Source: Streptococcaceae bacterium (GTDB taxonomy: Bacteria; Bacillota; Bacilli; Lactobacillales; Streptococcaceae). Taken from it: a stretch of DNA of 12,239 nt. The number at the start of each line of letters is the position of its first letter. Position 1 is the stretch's first letter. The notes beneath the pieces were generated by a model. The model was not told the DNA's origin. It saw nothing but the letters and a program-made list of their open reading frames with translations, and searched no databases. A program made the translations under genes and the position numbers. The DNA lies in assembly GCA_009779335.1 (NCBI GenBank), contig WREM01000016.1, positions 1 through 12,239 on the forward strand, in the 5' to 3' direction. Below are positions 1 through 5,115 of this stretch, in pieces.

Positions 1-1098
1 AAAATCAAAAATATCGAGCGTAGCTCCATGAGTCAGAGCTATCTGATCAATGAAAATGATGATAAGCTAACAAAAGCACTCAATCATCTTGGAGAAACCA
101 TTCAGGCTCAGGTTTCTTCTAATACTGAAAAAAAAGAAAATCTATACGAGTTCATTGAGTTTTTCCAATTCCCTATTTTTATTTATAGTGAGAAAGGAAC
201 TATCCATCGGACGAATGCCCTATTCAAAGATACTTTCTCTGATACACACAATTTAGATATTTTCAGTCCCTATGCTGATTTTCTATCTTTCCTAGTAGAT
301 ATGATGATTCATCCCACATTACAAGAAAAAAACTTCTATTTTCAACCTTTGAACGCTTATTATTATGTCCGTATCCTTCCACTAGCAGATATCGATAACC
401 GTTTCCTCGTTTCTATGCACAACATTACGCAATACAGACAAACGCTCGATGCTCACAATGATTTCATTGCCAATGTCTCTCATGAACTAAAGACACCTCT
501 AACTTCTATCAAAGGGTTCGCAGAAATTCTTGAAAAAGGGGACATTGCTAAGGAACAAGCTCAAGAGTTTTCTTCAATCATCAATAAGGAAAGCTCCCGC
601 CTGATGAGCTTGGTGCAAGATACTCTCACACTCACTAAGCAAAATAACCGTATCAAGAAAAAATCAATCAACATTTCCCGTATGATCGGTGAAATCCTTC
701 GTACACTTGACCCCCAAATCACTCAGAAAAATCTTGCTGTCACTCAACAATTAGATGACATTTCCTTGAAGACAGATAAAGTCATGATTCACAGTATTTT
801 CAAAAATCTCATTGAAAATGCCATCAAATACACAGCTGACTCTGGAAAAGTATTTGTTCAGCTTCATAAAGAACAAGGAAAAATCATCTTCTCTGTTGCA
901 GATAATGGACCCGGTCTGACTGAAATACAGAAATCTCGTATTTTCGAGCGTTTCTATCGTACTGATGAGGGCCGTATAGCTGACGGAGGGACTGGACTTG
1001 GCCTTGCCATCGTCGAGAAGAATGTCCGTGACCTTGGAGGAGAGATTGATTTGGTTTCTATCCTAGACAAAGGAACAACCTTTACTGTCAGATTTTAA
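1..1098 (+). CDS. phoR: PhoR/PnpS-type sensor histidine kinase (5' end outside window)
   Basis: This is the cytoplasmic part of a membrane sensor kinase that should phosphorylate a PhoP/PnpR-type response regulator. The frame is open from base 1. The first ATG (28) has no ribosome binding site, and the residues around it (NDDKLTKALNHLG) look like the end of a HAMP linker, so the membrane segments and true start lie to the left. Numbered from that ATG: a PAS-like segment covers about 40-135, and the dimerisation/phosphoacceptor box ANVSHELKTPLTS carries His152. The ATPase domain shows the N box (N260, N264), G1 DNGPGL (292-297), F box FERFYR (306-311) and G2 GGTGLGLAIV (320-329). The H-box region followed by IKGFAEIL and ESSRLMSLVQD resembles PhoR/PnpS more than VicK. 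No stop or frameshift is seen in the visible part. The family is certain; the phosphate-sensing subtype is inferred from similarity, because the partner gene is not in view. Confidence 0.85.
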   Translation, partial: KIKNIERSSMSQSYLINENDDKLTKALNHLGETIQAQVSSNTEKKENLYEFIEFFQFPIFIYSEKGTIHRTNALFKDTFSDTHNLDIFSPYADFLSFLVDMMIHPTLQEKNFYFQPLNAYYYVRILPLADIDNRFLVSMHNITQYRQTLDAHNDFIANVSHELKTPLTSIKGFAEILEKGDIAKEQAQEFSSIINKESSRLMSLVQDTLTLTKQNNRIKKKSINISRMIGEILRTLDPQITQKNLAVTQQLDDISLKTDKVMIHSIFKNLIENAIKYTADSGKVFVQLHKEQGKIIFSVADNGPGLTEIQKSRIFERFYRTDEGRIADGGTGLGLAIVEKNVRDLGGEIDLVSILDKGTTFTVRF

Positions 1099-1103
1099 TG
1101 AAC

Positions 1104-1129
1104 AAAAAAAGAACTTTCGTTCTTTTTTT
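1104..1129. terminator. Bidirectional intrinsic terminator between converging genes
   Basis: A perfect 11-bp stem (arms 1104-1114 and 1119-1129) with loop TTTC has A7 on one side and T7 on the other, so it can end transcription from both directions. It starts 6 bases after the kinase stop and touches the stop codon (1128-1130) of the converging GntR-family gene. Confidence 0.85.
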
Positions 1130-1832
1130 AACGCTCCAAATAAAATTCAAATCGGTCAGAGACGTACTGGGACAAGACATACTCAAATGCCTCTCCACCT
1201 TCTAAATAGGAAACTTGAGTCAGGTTCAGAATAGCTGAGCCTGCCTTAACTTTTAGATAATCAGCAATTTCTTTGCTGATTTTTTTTGCAGAGATGATTT
1301 GCTGGCTCTTCCCGATTTTCATGTCATTGTCTTGTAAGGTTTTGAAGAAATTATTGGTAATATCTGTCTTGTCAAAACTTTCAACGATATGAAGAGGGAT
1401 GCTCGCCACTTCATAGCATATTGGCAAATCATCCGCATAACGAATCCGTTCCATTCGGATGATTTTGGTGTGTGAGGGAATATTGAGCTTCTCACATTCC
1501 ACATCATTAGGCAAGGTTTTAGTATAGCTGAGAACCTTTGAAGATGGAGTTTTTCCTTGCGAGATGATGATTTCTGTAAAGGAAGTGGTCCCCCGCATTT
1601 TTTCACGCACACGGTGACTAGCGACATAAGTCCCACTTCCTACACGACGTTCCAGTATCCCTTCTTCAACCAAGGATGTAATGGCTTGCCTTGCTGTCAT
1701 ACGACTGACTTGAAACTCTTCTGCCAAGTCTCGCTCACTAGGCAATCGCTCCCCTATTTTCCATGTTTTATCTTCAACACTCCCTTTGATGTTATCATGG
1801 ATGCGTATATAATTGGGTACTTCTTTTTTCAT
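1128..1832 (-). CDS. nagR: GntR/HutC-family transcriptional regulator, NagR/YvoA-like
   Basis: A 234-residue one-domain-plus-effector regulator. The N-terminal winged helix (about 7-75) contains the GntR signature LPSERDLAEEF and QVSRMTARQAI, followed by the wing GSGTYV. A UTRA effector domain follows (about 85-232) with the family features GTTSFTEIIISQG, RMERIRYAD, IPICYEVASIP-like and QYVSDRFEF. Length and the TTSFTE segment match YvoA/NagR, repressors of N-acetylglucosamine use that bind glucosamine-6-P or GlcNAc-6-P. The ligand here is inferred only, since no nag genes are in the window and its neighbours are nucleoside-salvage genes. The ATG start is preceded by an AAAGG-type site. The gene has its own promoter, with a TTGGTCTATA-containing operator-like site over the expected transcription start, so autorepression is likely. 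A different HutC-type ligand is the main alternative. Confidence 0.8.
   Translation of the reverse strand: MKKEVPNYIRIHDNIKGSVEDKTWKIGERLPSERDLAEEFQVSRMTARQAITSLVEEGILERRVGSGTYVASHRVREKMRGTTSFTEIIISQGKTPSSKVLSYTKTLPNDVECEKLNIPSHTKIIRMERIRYADDLPICYEVASIPLHIVESFDKTDITNNFFKTLQDNDMKIGKSQQIISAKKISKEIADYLKVKAGSAILNLTQVSYLEGGEAFEYVLSQYVSDRFEFYLER
1259..1287 (+). terminator. Possible backup + strand terminator inside the GntR-family gene
   Basis: On the + strand, 9-bp arms 1259-1267 (AATCAGCAA) and 1273-1281 (TTGCTGATT) with a 5-base loop are followed by T6 (1282-1287). This is the textbook form of an intrinsic terminator for kinase transcripts that read through 1104-1129. It is antisense to codons for KKISKEIAD, so it may be a by-product of coding sequence. 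On the - strand the U tract is missing. Confidence 0.45.
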
Positions 1833-1846
1833 GTGCTGCCTTTCAA

Positions 1847-1865
1847 ATTGGTCTATATAGATTTA
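1847..1865. promoter_or_regulatory. Operator-like site for the GntR/NagR-like regulator
   Basis: The site contains the perfect 10-bp palindrome TCTATATAGA (1852-1861) inside a longer imperfect one starting ATTGGTCTATA. The half TTGGTCTATA resembles the TGGTCTATACCA-type sites bound by NagR/YvoA proteins; the right half has AA where the left has GG. It abuts the -10 box (1865-1870) and covers the expected start of transcription, a repressing position. Confidence 0.55.
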
Positions 1866-1893
1866 TTATACAAAAAAAACAACCAATTAACAA
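1865..1893 (-). promoter_or_regulatory. Promoter of the GntR-family regulator gene
   Basis: Read on the - strand: -35 TTGTTA (1888-1893), a 17-bp spacer and a perfect -10 TATAAT (1865-1870). The predicted RNA start is near 1858, giving a leader of about 25 nt with an AAAGG site before the ATG. The -35 box lies in the loop of the deoD terminator. Confidence 0.7.
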
Positions 1894-1903
1894 CTGGTTG
1901 TTT
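1872..1903 (-). terminator. Intrinsic terminator of the deoB-arsC-deoD operon
   Basis: A perfect 9-bp stem (AAACAACCA, arms 1877-1885 and 1895-1903) with a 9-base loop runs into a tract of 8 U on the - strand (1872-1879). It starts about 10 bases after the deoD stop codon and overlaps the next gene's promoter. Confidence 0.85.
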
Positions 1904-1912
1904 GTGGATGGA

Positions 1913-2617
1913 TTACTCGGCGATTAATGTTTCTAATCCAACTTTCATCATATCTGTGAATGATGTTTGGCGTTCTTCAGGTGATGTTGCATTTCCTGTG
2001 AGAAGTTCATCTGAGATGGTCATGATTCCTAATGTCTGCACCTTGTGTTTAGCACCAAGGTAATAAAGAGCTGCTGCTTCCATCTCTACCGCAAGCACGC
2101 CTACTTTTCCAAGTTCTACCACATTTGGTCCGTCATAGAATAAATCTGATGAAACGATGTTCCCCACGTGTGTAGTTATTCCAAGGTCTTTGGCGATATG
2201 ATATGACTTATCCAATAAATCAAAATCAGCAATTTGTGGGAAATCAAATGCTGGATAGTCATTGCGGATAATCGCTGAAGTTGTTGCAGCTCCTTGACCG
2301 ATAACTAAATCACGAATTTTTACATTTTCATTGACTGACCCTGCAGTTCCTACACGAATCAATTTTTTTACGCCATATTCTGTGATTAATTCATTGGCAT
2401 AGATCGAGATAGAAGGCATTCCCATTCCTGTTCCCATGACTGATACACGCTGTCCCTTATATGTTCCAGTAAAACCAAACATATTACGAACAGAGTTGAA
2501 TTGTACTGCATCTTCTAGAAAATTTTCTGCAATGTATTTCGCACGAAGTGGATCTCCGGGCAATAGAATTTTATCAGCAATTTCTCCCTTTTGGGCTTCA
2601 ATATGTGGTGTTGGCAT
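1913..2617 (-). CDS. deoD: Purine nucleoside phosphorylase, DeoD type, from its own internal start
   Basis: This is the 234-residue cytosolic phosphorylase that splits purine (deoxy)nucleosides with phosphate into base and (deoxy)ribose-1-phosphate, which is passed to DeoB. It is full length compared with about 235-239 residues in the family. Numbered from this ATG, the substrate-site residues are in place: His5, Gly21, Arg25, Arg44 and Arg88, the VEMEA ribose loop and the general-acid Asp in ISDELL. The C-terminus TDMMKVGLETLIAE is typical of streptococcal DeoD. The ATG has a strong site AAAAGGAGA (2625-2633) about 7 nt ahead, so this protein can be made alone even though the frame is also open from the upstream arsC start. 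Enzyme identity is secure; which of the two forms dominates cannot be told from sequence. Confidence 0.88.
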   Translation of the reverse strand: MPTPHIEAQKGEIADKILLPGDPLRAKYIAENFLEDAVQFNSVRNMFGFTGTYKGQRVSVMGTGMGMPSISIYANELITEYGVKKLIRVGTAGSVNENVKIRDLVIGQGAATTSAIIRNDYPAFDFPQIADFDLLDKSYHIAKDLGITTHVGNIVSSDLFYDGPNVVELGKVGVLAVEMEAAALYYLGAKHKVQTLGIMTISDELLTGNATSPEERQTSFTDMMKVGLETLIAE

Positions 2618-3043
2618 AGTATATTCTCCTTTTAATTTATTTAATTTTTTTACACGTTCTTCAATATCATCACGAACTTCACGGAAAAAATTCATAATCT
2701 CATCTTCTGTACCTTCAGCACGAGCAGGGTCTTGTAAGTCCCAGTGCTGGCTTTGAATAGTGGATGGAATACGTGGACAAGTATCACGAGCATCTCCACA
2801 CAATGTGATAATCAAGTCTGATGACATGAAATAATCCATATCAATCAAGTCAGAGGTATGACTAGAAATATCAATTTCTACTTCTTTCATCACCTCAACA
2901 GCTTTTGGATTCAATCCATGTTGCTCAATTCCTGCTGAGCGTATTTCATAATTCTCAGTTAAATATTTCTTTGCAAATCCTTCTGCCATTTGGCTACGGC
3001 ATGAATTTCCTGTACATAGAAAATAGATTTTTTTCTTTTCCAT
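1913..3043 (-). CDS. In-frame fusion: ArsC arsenate reductase - DeoD purine nucleoside phosphorylase
   Basis: One uninterrupted 376-residue frame joins two complete enzymes. Residues 1-139 are a thioredoxin-coupled arsenate reductase of the low-molecular-weight phosphatase fold: P-loop CTGNSCRS with nucleophile Cys10 and the redox relay Cys82 and Cys89, at the same numbers as in the Bacillus enzyme, plus the DPAR motif (105-108). Residues 143-376 are hexameric-type DeoD (see the separate entry). The linker KLNKLKGEYT is simply the translation of A-rich DNA and the deoD ribosome binding site, not a designed linker. The frame depends on a run of seven A in the coding strand (2645-2651): eight A would end arsC as RVKKIK-stop and six as RVKN-stop. 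The start ATG directly follows the deoB stop (TAAATG), with only a weak GAAAG upstream, so translation is probably coupled to deoB. Either a real bifunctional protein or an indel in a homopolymer. Confidence 0.75.
   Translation of the reverse strand: MEKKKIYFLCTGNSCRSQMAEGFAKKYLTENYEIRSAGIEQHGLNPKAVEVMKEVEIDISSHTSDLIDMDYFMSSDLIITLCGDARDTCPRIPSTIQSQHWDLQDPARAEGTEDEIMNFFREVRDDIEERVKKLNKLKGEYTMPTPHIEAQKGEIADKILLPGDPLRAKYIAENFLEDAVQFNSVRNMFGFTGTYKGQRVSVMGTGMGMPSISIYANELITEYGVKKLIRVGTAGSVNENVKIRDLVIGQGAATTSAIIRNDYPAFDFPQIADFDLLDKSYHIAKDLGITTHVGNIVSSDLFYDGPNVVELGKVGVLAVEMEAAALYYLGAKHKVQTLGIMTISDELLTGNATSPEERQTSFTDMMKVGLETLIAE
2625..2633 (-). promoter_or_regulatory. deoD ribosome binding site inside the arsC-deoD frame
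   Basis: AAAAGGAGA on the - strand, about 7 nt before the ATG at 2615-2617. It is a near-perfect Shine-Dalgarno sequence lying within an open frame, where it is also translated as LKGE. Its conservation argues that DeoD still starts here. Confidence 0.8.
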
Positions 3044-4279
3044 TTAGAGTAAACTTTCTAAAAACGATTGACCGATTTGAGCTTTATTGACTCCAAAGTT
3101 ATCTGCAATGGTTGCTGAAATATCAGCAAAGTGTCCGACTGGCAATACTTTAGGTTCTTTCAATGATTTAGAGTAGATGACTAATGGGATGTATTCACGG
3201 GTATGATCTGTTCCGACATAAGAAGGATCGTTCCCATGATCCGCAGTAATCATAAGCAAATCATCTTCTTTCATGAGTTCAAAGATTTCAGGCAAGCGAC
3301 CATCAAAGTCTTCGATGGCTTTCCCATATCCCTCTACATCACGACGATGTCCATACTTGGCATCAAAATCCACCAAGTTGGTAAATGAGAATCCTTCAAT
3401 AAACTCAGGTTTAGCCATGGCTTTGAGTAATCTATCTACACCATCCATATCATCATGGTTGTGCCCCATGTCATACTTAACCCCTGCCGTATTGAAAATA
3501 TCTGAAATTTTCCCTACAGAATAAGTATCTACCCCGTTATCATTGAGATTATCCATGACTGTCTTTCCAAATGGAGAAAGGGCATAGTCATGACGACCAT
3601 CTGTACGAGTGAAATCCCCTGCTGTTCCAATATAAGGACGAGCAATGATACGTCCTACCATAATCCCTGAGTCTTCAAGGGTAATTGAACGCACATATTC
3701 ACAGATTTTATACAACTCTTCTCGTGGGATAACATCTTCATGAGCAGCAATTTGTAGAACAGGGTCTGCGGAAGTATAGACAATCAACTCCCCTGTTTCC
3801 ATTTGACGTGGTCCAAAATCATCGATAACCGCTGTTCCAGAGTATGGTTTATTAGCTTCACGAATGATTTTACGCCCTGAGAATTTTTCAATTTTTTCCA
3901 GCAAATCTTCCGGATAACCTTCGGGATAGGTTGGAAATGGTGTTTGAATATGCAATCCCATGATTTCCCAGTGTCCTGTCATCGTGTCTTTTCCGACTGA
4001 TTGCTCTTCTAGTTTTGTGACATAAGCTAGGGGTTGTTCAGCTTTTTTGACTGTTTTCAATGGGGTTTCACGAGGAATATTTCCCCAACCTAATTTTTCT
4101 AATTGCGGTACTGCAAGTCCACGAATTTCATCAATGTGTCCGATAGTATCTGACTTTGTGTCATTGACTGCTTCATGTGTCACCACATCGTGATTAAAGA
4201 ATTTATCAGCATCAGGGGCTGCCCCGATACCAACAGAATCCATAACCACTAGATGAATACGATTAAATTTCTTTGGCAT
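3044..4279 (-). CDS. deoB: Phosphopentomutase DeoB
   Basis: Converts (deoxy)ribose-1-phosphate to the 5-phosphate, linking nucleoside breakdown to the pentose phosphate pathway. It is a cytosolic, manganese-dependent enzyme of the alkaline phosphatase fold. The 411 residues are full length. The metal ligands expected from the Bacillus enzyme are all visible: Asp14 (VVMDSVGIGAAPDAD), Asp306 and His311 (FDAKYGH), Asp347-His348 (TADHGND) and His359 (TDHTRE). The phosphorylated Thr99 lies in GKDTMTGHWE. The start is secure: ATG with GGGAGGT 5 nt before it. First gene of the operon; its TAA is followed with no gap by the arsC ATG. An extended -10 promoter lies just upstream. Very close to the lactococcal protein as I remember it, but no alignment was made. 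Confidence 0.96.
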   Translation of the reverse strand: MPKKFNRIHLVVMDSVGIGAAPDADKFFNHDVVTHEAVNDTKSDTIGHIDEIRGLAVPQLEKLGWGNIPRETPLKTVKKAEQPLAYVTKLEEQSVGKDTMTGHWEIMGLHIQTPFPTYPEGYPEDLLEKIEKFSGRKIIREANKPYSGTAVIDDFGPRQMETGELIVYTSADPVLQIAAHEDVIPREELYKICEYVRSITLEDSGIMVGRIIARPYIGTAGDFTRTDGRHDYALSPFGKTVMDNLNDNGVDTYSVGKISDIFNTAGVKYDMGHNHDDMDGVDRLLKAMAKPEFIEGFSFTNLVDFDAKYGHRRDVEGYGKAIEDFDGRLPEIFELMKEDDLLMITADHGNDPSYVGTDHTREYIPLVIYSKSLKEPKVLPVGHFADISATIADNFGVNKAQIGQSFLESLL

Positions 4280-4303
4280 AATTTACCTCCCTTTGATACT
4301 TTC

Positions 4304-4332
4304 ATTATAACAAGATAAAGTCCTTTAAGCAA
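4304..4332 (-). promoter_or_regulatory. Promoter of the deoB-arsC-deoD operon
   Basis: On the - strand, an extended -10 TGTTATAAT (hexamer 4304-4309) sits 17 bp from a weak -35 TTGCTT (4327-4332). The predicted leader is short (about 20 nt) and carries GGGAGGT. The -35 box overlaps the T tract of the preceding operon's terminator. Confidence 0.65.
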
Positions 4333-4365
4333 AACAAAAACGTTGACTGAATCAACTTTTGTTTT
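4331..4365 (-). terminator. Intrinsic terminator of the marR-MFS-DUF4811 operon
   Basis: A long, mostly A-T stem: AAAACAAAA plus GTTGA pair with TCAAC and TTTTGTTTT, with a 5-base loop (4347-4351) and a 2-base bulge (4340-4341). The 3' arm itself provides the U-rich tail (TTTTTGTTTT). It begins 3 bases after the DUF4811 stop codon. Its tail is interrupted by a G, so it may leak. Confidence 0.65.
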
Positions 4366-4367
4366 TT

Positions 4368-5114
4368 TTATTTAATACCAAGCAGTGCTTTGATTTGTGC
4401 AATGTTCTCTTGTGGTGATAGGTTTGCTTGTTGAGCTTGTACTTGATTGGCTTGGTCTTGAATCATTTGACGCACTTGATCATTCGGTGCTGCCTTAAGG
4501 GCTGCTTCTAATTTAGCTTGTCCTTCTTTTTTAGCTGCATCTCCTTTTTCGCCTAATTGTTTGGCTTGGTCAGGCGTTAAAGCAATCCATGATTCCTTAG
4601 GGATTTTGACTGTTGAACGACTTGAAACTACCTTGTTATCTTGCCCTCCAATGTTAAAGAGGAATTTCATGAAACCATTGTTGAATTGAGTGACTTTCTT
4701 TTCAACAACAACTTCCGCAGAGCCTTTATTAGTCATTTCAAATGTACCTGTATTATTAATGGCATCCAGATCAATTTTATTTTGCTCAGGTGCAAAGTGT
4801 GTTTCTGCTTTGCCATCTGATTCATTATTACGGAATACCAAAACATAATTTCCAGTATTTGTTCCTAATTCTTGATTAATCAACATCCCAAAGTTTGATT
4901 TAGTATCACCCGCTGTATAAATTTGGTGAATCTCTGTTTGGGATACTGTTTTCATTCCCCAGTTATCCTTGATATGCAGAGTAAGCATGAGGACAGATGA
5001 GGCAAGAAGCAAGAGACTGAGTCCGCCAACAATAAGTTGTAGAGCACGACTCTTCATAAACATGAAACCAAAGAAGGTCAATACGGTGAATAGTGCAATA
5101 AATAAGATAATCAT
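4368..5114 (-). CDS. DUF4811-type membrane-anchored protein, partner of the MFS transporter
   Basis: A 248-residue protein of unknown function. Two hydrophobic helices at the N-terminus (about 2-20 and 26-47) are separated only by KSRALQ. A predicted non-membrane domain (about 50-185) is rich in beta-type sequence, and a basic, Gln/Ala-rich, probably helical tail (about 186-248, QANQVQAQQANL) ends it. This layout matches DUF4811 proteins that I recall beside MFS drug exporters in lactobacilli. The short loop between the helices suggests that the C-terminal domain faces the same side as the N-terminus, but the side cannot be fixed from sequence. Its ATG is one base after the transporter stop, with an AGGAG site (5124-5128) inside the transporter gene, so the two are co-translated. 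A helper or assembly partner of the pump is an inference from context. Confidence 0.7.
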   Translation of the reverse strand: MIILFIALFTVLTFFGFMFMKSRALQLIVGGLSLLLLASSVLMLTLHIKDNWGMKTVSQTEIHQIYTAGDTKSNFGMLINQELGTNTGNYVLVFRNNESDGKAETHFAPEQNKIDLDAINNTGTFEMTNKGSAEVVVEKKVTQFNNGFMKFLFNIGGQDNKVVSSRSTVKIPKESWIALTPDQAKQLGEKGDAAKKEGQAKLEAALKAAPNDQVRQMIQDQANQVQAQQANLSPQENIAQIKALLGIK

Positions 5115-5115
5115 A

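Noticed and set aside
28..30. ATG at 28 as the true start of the histidine kinase
   Set aside because: No ribosome site, the frame is open to the window edge, and the residues on both sides look like the inside of a HAMP linker; the gene is cut.
1557..2063. 168-codon open frame on the + strand over the regulator promoter and deoD end
   Set aside because: It spans two real - strand genes, their promoter and a terminator, and its translation looks random; not a gene.
4336..4349. cre-like sequence (catabolite repression) upstream of deoB
   Set aside because: The match to TGWAANCGNTNWCA fails at both ends and lies in the stem of the upstream terminator; not enough to call CcpA control.
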